A program made the position numbers and the translations under genes. Shown in pieces: positions 25,911 to 34,997 of a stretch of DNA of 39,474 nt. Below the pieces are notes generated by a model. The model saw nothing but the letters and a program-made list of their open reading frames with translations, was not told the DNA's origin and did not search any database. Position 1 is the stretch's first letter. Each line of letters starts with the position of its first letter. This DNA comes from Neptunomonas sp. GTDB lineage: Bacteria > Pseudomonadota > Gammaproteobacteria > Pseudomonadales > Balneatricaceae. The stretch spans positions 1-39,474 of the forward strand of contig NZ_JADGEV010000038.1 of the NCBI RefSeq assembly GCF_016744175.1. Reading direction: 5' to 3'.

Positions 25911-27116
25911 TTAATCTTCATTCATTATGTAACGGTCTTTACCTTCTGATTTTGCTTTTAACAAAGCTTGGTCAGCTTGCTGAATTAATTCCTCGCAAGA
26001 CTTAACATTGCTTGGGTCAGCCACGGCAATACCAATACTGAAAGTTACCGATAAATTATGATTGGAAATTTTTTTGTTATGAATGGCCACCAACATGCGT
26101 GCCGCCACAGATTTGGCCGTTTCTACCGTGGTTTCGTGCAATAAAACGAGAAATTCCTCTCCTCCCCAGCGCGCAACATAATCATCGTTAGCTCTTAATT
26201 CAGTTGTCAAAACATCAGCAACAGCAATGATACATTTATCACCAATATCATGACCGTAACCATCATTAATGGCTTTGAAATTATCTATATCAATCATCAT
26301 TACCCCCAGCACTTTTTGAGCCGCTTTATGATGATCGAATTGTTGATTCATTTGTTCGCTTAGAGAAATTCTATTGGGTATTTTTGTTAAAGGATCAGTG
26401 CGTCCGGCTTTTTCACTCAACAGCCATTCCTGATTTTTCTTTAAATAAAGGGCTACACAAAATAATGAAAGTAAGCTGATAAAACCAAATATAAACCACA
26501 AAGAAAATTTTTGCTCATAATCAAGGCTAGATTCGGTAGCCAACACGGCTCTTGTGTCACCGATTCTCCAAGAAGCTTTCATGCTTGCAGGATGGTTATT
26601 ATGACACTCAACGCAACTGACATCGTTCATGACAATAGCTTGGGCGTAAAAAAACTTTTTTTCAGAACCTGAATTGATAATCTGAATATACGGGTCTTTT
26701 GAATCTGCGGTTAATTGGGCTAGCGCTTTAGTTTCATGGTCATTTTTGGGCACTGCAGTATCTTTACGCCAAGGAAAAGGATGATAACTATACATCCACA
26801 CTCGTTGCTTGGGACTACTAACGCTTTTAGCCAGTTCAATACTAAAGGTCGCAGGATTAGGTACAATCCTTCCTTTTATCGCGTGATCATGTCCCGTTAT
26901 CAAGTTCGTTTGTGCTTTTAATTTGTTGAGCACTTTACTGTACGCACGCCGAGCGTTGTCAACCAGACTGGTGACAGTTTCAGCGTTCATTCTGGCCTGA
27001 TCAATTGCCAGTTGCTGATAGTGTCTGTCTATAAGAACGACACCTGCTACACTGGTAAGCATGGCTATACAAACGAGCAAATAAACAAAATATATCCGTC
27101 GGTTCCGTTTTTTCAT
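25911..27116 (-). CDS. Diguanylate cyclase with periplasmic haem-c-type sensor domain
   Basis: 401 residues from the ATG at 27116 (a TTG two codons earlier is possible). Membrane segment 1 is at about residues 8-30 and segment 2 at about 205-225; between them is a Tll0287/DUF3365-like periplasmic domain with Cys-Val-Glu-Cys-His (SCVECHNNHPAS), a c-type haem attachment site. The C-terminal GGDEF domain has an intact active site RWGGEEFLVLL and TDPLTKIPNR, so it should synthesise c-di-GMP. The inhibitory site RxxD appears as RAND but one residue further from GGEEF than usual, so product inhibition is uncertain. Likely senses redox state or a gas through haem. Confidence 0.88.
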   Translation of the reverse strand: MKKRNRRIYFVYLLVCIAMLTSVAGVVLIDRHYQQLAIDQARMNAETVTSLVDNARRAYSKVLNKLKAQTNLITGHDHAIKGRIVPNPATFSIELAKSVSSPKQRVWMYSYHPFPWRKDTAVPKNDHETKALAQLTADSKDPYIQIINSGSEKKFFYAQAIVMNDVSCVECHNNHPASMKASWRIGDTRAVLATESSLDYEQKFSLWFIFGFISLLSLFCVALYLKKNQEWLLSEKAGRTDPLTKIPNRISLSEQMNQQFDHHKAAQKVLGVMMIDIDNFKAINDGYGHDIGDKCIIAVADVLTTELRANDDYVARWGGEEFLVLLHETTVETAKSVAARMLVAIHNKKISNHNLSVTFSIGIAVADPSNVKSCEELIQQADQALLKAKSEGKDRYIMNED

Positions 27117-27244
27117 GTGCAAATACCGGCAACCTATAAAACCTTAGTATAGTGCACAACGCCAAAATCAAAAACTCTCTTGGATACGGCTAGATTTTTT
27201 TGCAGAAACCCCGCGTTAAAGTTGCCTCTAATCAGACTGCTAGT

Positions 27245-27874
27245 TTATGGCTTTAAAGAAGCAAGTTTTACTCCAAACCCAAGAAATATAAGCCCTGTCG
27301 TTGTTTTAAGTAACTTCTGAAAGGCCACATTGTTTGCCGCTCCTTTCAGTTTTGCCAATAACAAAACCATCGCAGAAAACCAAGCCAAATTGATAACAGA
27401 ATGTATAAACACTAATAAGAATGCTGAATCTGCAGCGCCTGCTTGTGGAATGAACTGAGGAAACGCCGCAAGGTAAAACATTGAAACTTTGGGATTAAGC
27501 GCATTCGTTAAGAACCCCTCAAAGAAAGCTTTGCCCAATGAGTGTTTTGATTTTGCGGGCTCAATAGCTGCGGTACGTTCATGGCTATACCAGGCAGACC
27601 ATAATGCCTTCGCACCTATCCAACATAAGTATGCAGCACCTAGCATTTTCACTATGAAAAATGCTTGGGCAGACTGCGCTAGAAGCAGCGATATCCCCAA
27701 TACAGATAAACTACCATGTAAATAGAATGCAGCCACAAATCCTGCAATATTTGCAAACCCCGCTGGCTTACCGGAAATAGGAACAGTTTTAGCTATCAGT
27801 ACTCCGTTTGGTCCGGGTGATATAACGAGTAAGGACGCAACCACAATAAAACTGATTAATTGAGTAAATTCCAT
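27245..27874 (-). CDS. LysE/RhtB family exporter
   Basis: 209 residues, about six membrane segments, with the family motif SLLVISPGPNGVLIAKTVP near the N terminus and LTNALNPKVSMFYLAAFPQF in the middle. GGAG lies eight bases before the ATG. Probably exports an amino acid or related metabolite. It is followed upstream on the same strand by another LysE-family gene, though the two are different subgroups rather than a recent duplication. Confidence 0.88.
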   Translation of the reverse strand: MEFTQLISFIVVASLLVISPGPNGVLIAKTVPISGKPAGFANIAGFVAAFYLHGSLSVLGISLLLAQSAQAFFIVKMLGAAYLCWIGAKALWSAWYSHERTAAIEPAKSKHSLGKAFFEGFLTNALNPKVSMFYLAAFPQFIPQAGAADSAFLLVFIHSVINLAWFSAMVLLLAKLKGAANNVAFQKLLKTTTGLIFLGFGVKLASLKP

Positions 27875-27957
27875 ATATAAGCTCCAAACTAGATAATAGT
27901 AGCTAATATCCTATTAACGGGCAGCCAACGCGTTAAAGATAAATGATTAGTTGGTAT

Positions 27958-28578
27958 TCATTCTCGACGGACTATAAGCAAACCAACTCCGGCACTGGCT
28001 AATAAGCTAGAGCAGCTTCTATTGAATAATCTTCTCATACGTGGGTTTGAAAACCAGTTTCGCAAGTAAACACCAAAACAAGCATACCCAGCAATTGCTG
28101 CCCACTCAAGAAACAGGAAGATTGACCCTAAAACAAAAAATTGAAAACCAACTGGTTCTGATGGATTAACGAACTGAGGTAAAAAAGCAGTAAAAATAAG
28201 GATAGCTTTTGGGTTACCTGCCGCTAAAAGAAACTCTTGTTTTGCCAACCCTATGACAGACATCCCCGACTCACAATTGCCGATATCATCACACGGGGTT
28301 GCGATCCAAAGTTGATAAGCCAGCCAAAAGAGATAGCCTGCCCCAAATACTTTAACAATAGAGAATAGCTGTTCAGAAGCATACAAAATGCTGGCAAGAC
28401 CTGAAGCAGCCAACGCGATCATTACTGTAAACGCTACTAATCTACCGATGCCCGCAATGCATGCTACCTGGAATCCATATTTCTTTGCATTGCTCATTGC
28501 AAGCAAGTTGTTTGGCCCTGGTGTAAGATTCAAAGCAAAACACGTTGGAACAAAAAGAATAAGTGTTAGGAGTTCCAA
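27958..28578 (-). CDS. LysE/RhtB family exporter, TTG start
   Basis: 206 residues with the motif FALNLTPGPNNLLAMSNAKK and AAGNPKAILIFTAFLPQF. The first codon is TTG at 28578 with GAGG eight bases upstream; no better ATG precedes the homology. Third LysE-type exporter in the window. Substrate unknown. Confidence 0.86.
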   Translation of the reverse strand: MELLTLILFVPTCFALNLTPGPNNLLAMSNAKKYGFQVACIAGIGRLVAFTVMIALAASGLASILYASEQLFSIVKVFGAGYLFWLAYQLWIATPCDDIGNCESGMSVIGLAKQEFLLAAGNPKAILIFTAFLPQFVNPSEPVGFQFFVLGSIFLFLEWAAIAGYACFGVYLRNWFSNPRMRRLFNRSCSSLLASAGVGLLIVRRE

Positions 28579-28707
28579 ATTTATATCCTCAAGAAGTTAT
28601 CACCTATTAAGGTGTACCATTAAAGCTACATACAACTATTTATTATCTGCGCATATCATCTTAATGCACTTGTGGCCTGCTATGTACCGAATGCTCGACA
28701 CCTTAAT

Positions 28708-31446
28708 CTAGATTACGTACTTATTCTCGAATTGCTCCGCGGAAATAGGCTTACAGAAATAGTATCCCTGTCCATAGTCACAACCCCATCCAGCTAATAA
28801 CTCAAGCTGCTCTTTTGTTTCAATTCCTTCTGCGATGACTTGGATATCTAACTTGTGGGCCATGGCAATAACGGATTCGCAAATAGCTGAATCATCATTT
28901 CCCGCCGTTAAGTTACTCACAAAGGCTTGGTCAATCTTTAGATAGTCCACATCGTATTTCTTGATATAAGAAAGTGAGGAATAACCTGTACCAAAGTCAT
29001 CCAAGGCTATTTCTATCCCCGCATCACTCATCGCAAATAACTTATTGGCCACTATAGCGCCTGAATCCATCAATAGCCCTTCCGTTATTTCTACTACGAT
29101 GGCTTCTCCTGAGAGGCCGTGTTGGGCTAAATAATCACACCAATCATTGAGATGGGTATCTTCACTTTTAAACTGGACCGGTGATTTGTTAATACTGATT
29201 TTAAAATCAGGGTTTATCGTCTGGCGCCATGTAACAACTTGCTTTACAGCCTCCTTAAAAACCCAGTTACCTATATCAACAATTGCCCCTGTTGCTTCAG
29301 CTACAGGAATGAAGTCAGCAGGACTAATAATACCTTGCTCAGGGTGATGCCAGCGAATTAAAGCTTCTGCCTTGTATACCTCATGTGTTTTCAAATCAAT
29401 AATAGGCTGATAGAACAAACTAAACTCTTTGTTGGCCAATGCCTTTCTTAAGTCTGTACCGACTGCATACTTGTATTCTGTTGATTGTTTCATCAATGGA
29501 ACATAATAACTACGTTGATTACGGCCTTGTTGTTTTGCGTTCTCTAGCGCCAAATTAGAGCATTGAATTAGTAATTCATAAGTTGTTGCGTTCGTTGGGA
29601 AAGAGGCTATACCGATACTACTGGTAAGATATATATTATGACCTTCAACCTCGTATGAGGTCATCAGTACTGTCTGAATACGTTTCACAATGCTCTCTAC
29701 ATCCTCCTCACAGCCTTCGTCAGGTAATATCACAGCAAAGACATCTCCCGAAATTCGAGCCACCAAATGAGATGCATTTAGGCAATTTTGTATTCTGTCT
29801 GCTGATTGTTTTATAAGCTCATCACCGATCAAATAACCGAGGCTATCGTTAATTTCAGTCAAACGATCTAAATCAACCAGTAATAAAGAAATTGGATAAA
29901 CTTGCACATAAGCAAGGCCTATTTCATTATTCAAATGATCAATAAACATACGGCGATTAGACAAGCCTGTTAGGTTGTCAAAATTTGCTTGTCGCTTAAT
30001 TAAGTCCTCAGACGCTTTTCGTTGAGAGATATCACTTGAGAGACCGATACGTCGGTAAGGTTGATTGTTTTCATCGTAAATTGTATTTATTGAAAGCCAC
30101 TCGGCATAGATCTCACCGTTTTTGCGCCGGTTCCACATCTCTCCTTCCCATCTCCCTGTTGCATTAATGTCTCGCCACATTTTTTGATAGAAGGTATGAT
30201 CTTGCCTGCCTGAATCCAAAATACTATGAGTATTGCCAACGACCTCACATTGAGAAAACCCCGTGATTTTTGAAAAAGCAGCGTTGATACTCAATATAAC
30301 GCCTGTTTCATCTGTGACACTCATGGCTTCTTGGCTATTTTCATAAATAGAAGATGACAACTTCAATGCGTCTTCTTTTTGCTTGCGAGCAGTAACATCC
30401 AGCGTTGTAATCAACACAATATCCATCGAATTTTCATAGCCAGGCATAATGGCATGACGGACTTCAATCCATCGGTGTTCACTGTTTAAGTCTATAAAAA
30501 TAGATTCGCATTCATAGACTTGTTTGCCTTGTGCAAACGCATCAATAACTTCAATAAATTGCCCAATACTGGATTGATCAAAAAATTGAGTGATGCCTTC
30601 TGTTAATTGATCTTTTGACACCGCACCCGATACCTTCAATGCGGCATCATTTACATCAACAATTCTTATCAAGTTAACAAGCTCCCAAGCCTGTACTCGG
30701 TTCTTGAGGAAGTACTCGGATATAGAAGTTCCAGGGTGGTCACGTTGTATCGTTTGGATCGCTGAGCTCACTGCAGACCAATCTTCTTCCCAGATTGCCG
30801 CAGGAGCATGGTAATAAAGACCTTTCATACGCTCTTCGCTGAGCACTAAGTCTTTAGATAAGCACGCTTGTTTTAAACGATTAATAAACAAAAAACTCAA
30901 TACAACTATGGCTAGGGGGTACACGACAATCACAGGAACGAAAATAATCCCTAGTATTTGGAGCGCTTTATCGATGGGGAATAAAAATAATGTAGCTAAG
31001 TATACTAAGTGAAGAATAAGCCCAAAACACCATAATTCTTTTAACGAAAGTTCGGTCAAACTTTTTTGGATACGATATTTGCGCCATAGTAAGCCAATAA
31101 CGCCAGACGAAATAATACTGGCAACACCCGGGATAACCCCATCTCCTTCGAGAGAAATTCGTACAATAGCAGCCGTGAAAATTGCAATCGAAGTCGGTAT
31201 TACACCAAGGCAAAGCCCTGATATGCCTAATAGAACAGAGCGCGCATCGAAGATGATGCCTTGTTCATACTGCCATGAAGTCAACATAATAACAGTGATA
31301 ATCAAGCCAACGATAACACCGGTTACCACATCCTTAAGGCGCTGATTCTCTGTATCCCATTGACGCGATATGAAGTCATAAATGAATAACATTGCTATTA
31401 ACAATGCGACATTTTGAGATAAAACCAAAAAAACTGAATTGGTCAT
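28708..31446 (-). CDS. LytS-type membrane sensor, PAS-PAS-GGDEF-EAL protein
   Basis: 912 residues. Residues 1-195 carry five or six membrane helices of the 5TMR-LYT type (IIFDARSVLLGISGLCLGVI, then IVRISLEGDGVIPGVASII). Two PAS regions follow (about 205-350 and 355-475), the second with GFSQCEVVGNTHSILDSGRQ. The GGDEF domain has a changed active site (RISGDVFAVIL), so cyclase activity is doubtful. The EAL domain keeps EALIRW, INKSPVQ, EITE, DDFGTGYSS, LKIDQAF and AEGIET, hence likely phosphodiesterase. Membrane sensing of a small hydrophobic or envelope signal is suggested by the LYT module. No partner kinase is adjacent. Confidence 0.88.
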   Translation of the reverse strand: MTNSVFLVLSQNVALLIAMLFIYDFISRQWDTENQRLKDVVTGVIVGLIITVIMLTSWQYEQGIIFDARSVLLGISGLCLGVIPTSIAIFTAAIVRISLEGDGVIPGVASIISSGVIGLLWRKYRIQKSLTELSLKELWCFGLILHLVYLATLFLFPIDKALQILGIIFVPVIVVYPLAIVVLSFLFINRLKQACLSKDLVLSEERMKGLYYHAPAAIWEEDWSAVSSAIQTIQRDHPGTSISEYFLKNRVQAWELVNLIRIVDVNDAALKVSGAVSKDQLTEGITQFFDQSSIGQFIEVIDAFAQGKQVYECESIFIDLNSEHRWIEVRHAIMPGYENSMDIVLITTLDVTARKQKEDALKLSSSIYENSQEAMSVTDETGVILSINAAFSKITGFSQCEVVGNTHSILDSGRQDHTFYQKMWRDINATGRWEGEMWNRRKNGEIYAEWLSINTIYDENNQPYRRIGLSSDISQRKASEDLIKRQANFDNLTGLSNRRMFIDHLNNEIGLAYVQVYPISLLLVDLDRLTEINDSLGYLIGDELIKQSADRIQNCLNASHLVARISGDVFAVILPDEGCEEDVESIVKRIQTVLMTSYEVEGHNIYLTSSIGIASFPTNATTYELLIQCSNLALENAKQQGRNQRSYYVPLMKQSTEYKYAVGTDLRKALANKEFSLFYQPIIDLKTHEVYKAEALIRWHHPEQGIISPADFIPVAEATGAIVDIGNWVFKEAVKQVVTWRQTINPDFKISINKSPVQFKSEDTHLNDWCDYLAQHGLSGEAIVVEITEGLLMDSGAIVANKLFAMSDAGIEIALDDFGTGYSSLSYIKKYDVDYLKIDQAFVSNLTAGNDDSAICESVIAMAHKLDIQVIAEGIETKEQLELLAGWGCDYGQGYYFCKPISAEQFENKYVI

Positions 31447-31813
31447 ATAAGAGTTATCCTTAACTTCTCGTACGATAACATACGTTAACTTTTCTACTTT
31501 GTGAGCTGCAGAGTGAAACTAAACCGTTACTTAAACCCTCGCTGTTGAGAATCCAAATGGTAATTTGGCAATTATTTATCAAACTCACAGTTTATACAAG
31601 AACATTAACAGAAGATGAACCGAGCATTGTTCTTTTGAATGTGCTGTTGTCATGATTTAACGAAAGGTCAAAATATAGACGGCTGCTAAACAGACGAGTG
31701 ATGTAGTGGCTCTAACATTACATTGTCTTATGTTGCTCGGTTAAAACGCACATTGAAACAAAGTAAAGAAGTTCAAGAGGTATAGGCGTGTCTAGCTTTT
31801 CATGATGTATTAA
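31447..31813. other. Intergenic region
   Basis: 367 bp without a supported gene. It includes a small perfect hairpin CCAAAT-GGTA-ATTTGG (31553-31568), and presumably the minus-strand promoter of the LytS-type gene. Nothing else was recognised. Confidence 0.5.
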
Positions 31814-32323
31814 CTAAAATTTACCCAATAAAAGTAGCTGTACTTCACCTACTTTTTCTGTGTGCAAACCAATCTCTTTGCGAGCAATATTAACTGCATT
31901 GGTATATGCTTCATTTACTTGATTAGACTTTTCAGAATACCGAAGTACCTGATCTTCTTCAAAGATCTCAGCGTTAGGAATTTTTGAGATAATGGTGGCA
32001 AGCACTATTGCTTCGGATAGTAGTTTATCCATCGCAGCGACTACTCTTGTTGGCGCATAAATGTAAATTTTATTCAGGTCTTTTTTACATTTTAAAATTT
32101 CAGCTGCTTCATTAGAACTACTCTGATCATTGCTATATACGGCATGATTTATGAGAGACTCAATTGAACTCAAATAGTCGGTTACAGCCGTACGTTTTAG
32201 CTCTCCTTTTTTAAGCTCAATATCAATTTCTTTTTGTCGACGATAAGTTGTTAATCCTAATAGTGCAGCCCCAATGGCAGAAAACACAGCAATCAGATTG
32301 GCAATTGAAAACAAGGTATCCAT
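31814..32323 (-). CDS. Hypothetical protein with one N-terminal membrane segment
   Basis: 169 residues from the ATG at 32323, chosen because GGAG lies seven bases upstream; a start at 32380 would add an unlikely 19-residue extension. Residues 2-25 are a membrane anchor (FSIANLIAVFSAIGAALLGL), followed by a basic stretch (TTYRRQKEIDIELKKGELKR) and a helical cytosolic region. This resembles small helical membrane-anchored proteins of unknown function. It stands alone, with no operon partner. Confidence 0.6.
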   Translation of the reverse strand: MDTLFSIANLIAVFSAIGAALLGLTTYRRQKEIDIELKKGELKRTAVTDYLSSIESLINHAVYSNDQSSSNEAAEILKCKKDLNKIYIYAPTRVVAAMDKLLSEAIVLATIISKIPNAEIFEEDQVLRYSEKSNQVNEAYTNAVNIARKEIGLHTEKVGEVQLLLLGKF

Positions 32324-32846
32324 AAGTAGACTCCTATAAAACGTGCACGCAGTTGTTAGCTGCATATCCACACGGGTCAAGATTACATTATGTATTTGTT
32401 AGGCTCAGCTGGAAGATAACAATCTTATACTGAGCTTCCCTCCTCACTCGATTTACATTACAAGATACTCCACTTCACTATTTCTATCGAGTGATCACCT
32501 TCTTTAGCAGCGCAAGCAGTAACTTAATTTAATAATGTAGATTGAAATCTCCTTAAATAAAGCGCGAGTCTGTAATGCACAGGGCAGCCCTTTTTACGCA
32601 TATATCAGCAATTCACGCTTTACAGTGGTGTGTAAGCATAATGACTTGTTCAGAAGGACATGAATTATCATTGTGAGGAGTACTGAGGGATATTGCTGCG
32701 AGTCTGCTGTCTGAACCATCGCCATCACTAAGCTGAGTGACCTAAGATACTGACCAGACTATGGTTTTTTCATGGATTTATCCGTATTGTGAGTATTTGC
32801 CCAGCGTGGGCGTCACGACTTAAAGCTGGTTATAGGGAGTTTGTAT
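32324..32846. other. Intergenic region upstream of the SLC13 gene
   Basis: 523 bp between divergent genes. No supported ORF. A loose inverted repeat GCTCAG (32403-32408)/CTGAGC (32430-32435) lies near the left side. Base composition rises toward the permease gene. No clear promoter consensus was found. Confidence 0.45.
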
Positions 32847-34625
32847 TTGAATACTGATCAATGGCTGATTACCGCTGTTCTGGTACTAACACTGGTACTC
32901 TTTGTTTGGGGGAAATATCGCCATGACGTTGTGGCCGCTATTGCGTTAGGGCTATGCGTGCTTGCAGGTCTCGTGGCGGCTGAAGATGCCTTTACAGGCT
33001 TTAGCCATCCGGCTGTTGTAACAGTGGCGGCGGTGTTAGTGATCTCCGATGCGCTGCGCCGCTCCGGCGTCGTCGACATGATTGTACAGAAAATACTGCC
33101 CTACACTGAAAACCCGCTCAGTCATATTCTCATCATGACAACAGTAGTAACGGTCGCATCCGCCTTTATGAATAACGTGGGGGCACTTGCGCTAATGCTA
33201 CCGGTTGCACTATCAACTTGCAGTAAACATCAGCGCTCGCCGGCACTTATTCTGATGCCTCTGGCTTTTGGAAGTATTTTGGGAGGCATGACAACCGCTA
33301 TAGGTACGCCACCCAATATCATCATAGCCATGATGCGAGCCGAGGTAAGTGGAGAGTCATTCAACATGTTTGATTTTTCACCGGTGGGTGTGGCCATCGC
33401 TATTATGGGAGTCCTTTTTATCACACTGGTGGGCTGGCGCCTGATACCAGCCGCACGCCTCAAGAGCAGCTCGCCTGAACAACTATTCGCTATCGACGAA
33501 TACCTGACAGAAGTAATAGTAACCACAGGTTCCGGCCTTGTAGGTCGGGCGGTAGAGGATATCGATGGACTAGATGATAGCAGCATCGAAGTCGTGGGTG
33601 TGGCCCACCGCCATGGCAAGACGTTGTCGGTCCGACCCGGCCAGTTGCTTAATGCCGGCGATATTTTGATTCTACAAGCAGACCCATCAGAAATTCAGCC
33701 ACTGCTAGACAAGAACGATCTCGAGTTAATAACTAGTGCCGACAAAAAGTTTTCCGAGTTGACACAGGGCGATCTTACTTTGGTAGAGGGCGTTATAAAG
33801 AGAGGTTCAGAACTTGAGGGGCGCGATGTGTCTTTCTTACGCAGGCGTAGTGGTAGCTCTCTTGCGCTAGTTGGCCTCGCCCGGGAAGGACATCAGATTC
33901 GCAGGCGGCTTAGACGAAAGCAGTTTAAGGCGGGTGATATTCTGCTATTGCAGGGTGCGGTGGATGATGTTGGTGAGCAGCTCAGCGAGCTGGGCATGAT
34001 TCCACTTGCAGAACGAAACCTCAGCCTAGGACAACCAAAAAAGATTGCCATCGCGCTGGCCATTTTTGCTATCGCCATTGGGCTAGGTGTTGCCAAGGTG
34101 CTTCCGCTGGCGATCGTATTTTGTCTTGCCGTTGTGGTCTATTTATTACTGGATATTCTACCGGTTCGTAATCTTTACGATGCCATCGATTGGCCAGTAA
34201 TAATCCTTCTATCAGCCATGATACCGGTGGGTTCTGCACTGCAAAGCACAGGGCTTACGCAGATGCTTGCCACCCAAGTATTGGCGCTTACAGAGGGTAT
34301 TCCGGTGTATCTGGTTATCGGCCTAGTCCTGGTTGTCACAATGTTCCTATCAGACATCATCAATAATGCGGCCACGGCTGTCATCATGGCGCCACTAGCC
34401 TACGGTATCGCTATGGGGCTGGGCGTGAATCCGGATCCTTTTTTCATGGCGGTGGCTGTAGGGGCATCTTGTGCCTTTCTCACCCCTATCGGACACCAAT
34501 CCAACACCCTTGTCTTGGGGCCGGGCGGCTACGCTTTCGGGGATTACTGGCGAATGGGATTGCCGCTTGAAATCATGATTGTGTTGTTAGCAGTACCGCT
34601 TATTCTGCTGGTCTGGCCGCTCTAA
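32847..34625 (+). CDS. SLC13/DASS-family permease with two RCK-C (TrkA-C) domains
   Basis: 592 residues from the TTG at 32847, preferred because GGGAG lies seven bases before it; the TTG at 32841 is almost touching that site. The N-terminal half has membrane segments and the family motif GGMTTAIGTPPNIIIAMM. The central soluble part has two TrkA-C-like domains (SIEVVGVAHRHGKTLSVRPG and SLALVGLAREGHQIRRRLRR). The C-terminal half has SDIINNAATAVIMAPLAYG and the repeat motif AFLTPIGHQSNTLVLGPGGY. The family moves carboxylates, sulfate or other anions with sodium; substrate not predictable. G+C is visibly higher than its neighbours and the gene stands alone, so recent transfer is plausible. Confidence 0.85.
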   Translation: MNTDQWLITAVLVLTLVLFVWGKYRHDVVAAIALGLCVLAGLVAAEDAFTGFSHPAVVTVAAVLVISDALRRSGVVDMIVQKILPYTENPLSHILIMTTVVTVASAFMNNVGALALMLPVALSTCSKHQRSPALILMPLAFGSILGGMTTAIGTPPNIIIAMMRAEVSGESFNMFDFSPVGVAIAIMGVLFITLVGWRLIPAARLKSSSPEQLFAIDEYLTEVIVTTGSGLVGRAVEDIDGLDDSSIEVVGVAHRHGKTLSVRPGQLLNAGDILILQADPSEIQPLLDKNDLELITSADKKFSELTQGDLTLVEGVIKRGSELEGRDVSFLRRRSGSSLALVGLAREGHQIRRRLRRKQFKAGDILLLQGAVDDVGEQLSELGMIPLAERNLSLGQPKKIAIALAIFAIAIGLGVAKVLPLAIVFCLAVVVYLLLDILPVRNLYDAIDWPVIILLSAMIPVGSALQSTGLTQMLATQVLALTEGIPVYLVIGLVLVVTMFLSDIINNAATAVIMAPLAYGIAMGLGVNPDPFFMAVAVGASCAFLTPIGHQSNTLVLGPGGYAFGDYWRMGLPLEIMIVLLAVPLILLVWPL

Positions 34626-34997
34626 ATGATACACAGAATATATTTTTTAGTCTGAATCACGTTTATTAAAACAACCAGAGTAACAATGAAAAAGATATCT
34701 TCTGCCTGACAATACCCATAGCAAAAAGCAGCCTTTCGACTGCTTCCTATTTCATTCTAAATGAGAAAAATACCATTTTTCATTATATTTGAAAATGTAG
34801 CCTAAAACCCAAATACACCTTCACTACGGACAATCTTTATTGTTTTTTAACAACATGAATATGAGGCTCCCAGCGACTCCATAGTGAACCACGACTTATC
34901 ATCCTTTCTCCGTTCGTCGTTGCAATATCTTAGTAATATGGTTTAACTCAAAAAAACATTAAATAAAAGGTAAATTCTATTGCTTCCTAGCAACTAC
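34626..34997. other. Intergenic region with left repeat of the cassette
   Basis: 372 bp, A/T-rich. It holds a possible weak terminator for the permease (AAGCAG/CTGCTT, 34726-34745), a bulged hairpin around 34760-34784, and the left flanking repeat (34798-34850). No ORF was supported. Confidence 0.5.
34798..34850 (+). repeat. Left flanking repeat of the NTPase-nuclease cassette
   Basis: CACCTTCACTACGGACAATC with its flanks resembles 39210-39267 in the same orientation: both have a CTAAAA run, CCCAAA-A/C-ACACC, TTCACTACGG, a motif of the ACGGRCAA-W-CTTTATTGT type (34826-34844) and a T run. The following CAACAT (34851-34856) also recurs after the right array (39371-39376). Confidence 0.65.

Noticed and set aside
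28708-31446. Bifunctional cyclase/phosphodiesterase
   Set aside because: The GGDEF active site is SGDVF, so cyclase activity is not supported; phosphodiesterase only is the safer call.
31553-31568. Hairpin CCAAAT-GGTA-ATTTGG as a terminator or operator
   Set aside because: Only 6-bp A/T-rich arms, no U tract and no gene ending nearby; could be chance.
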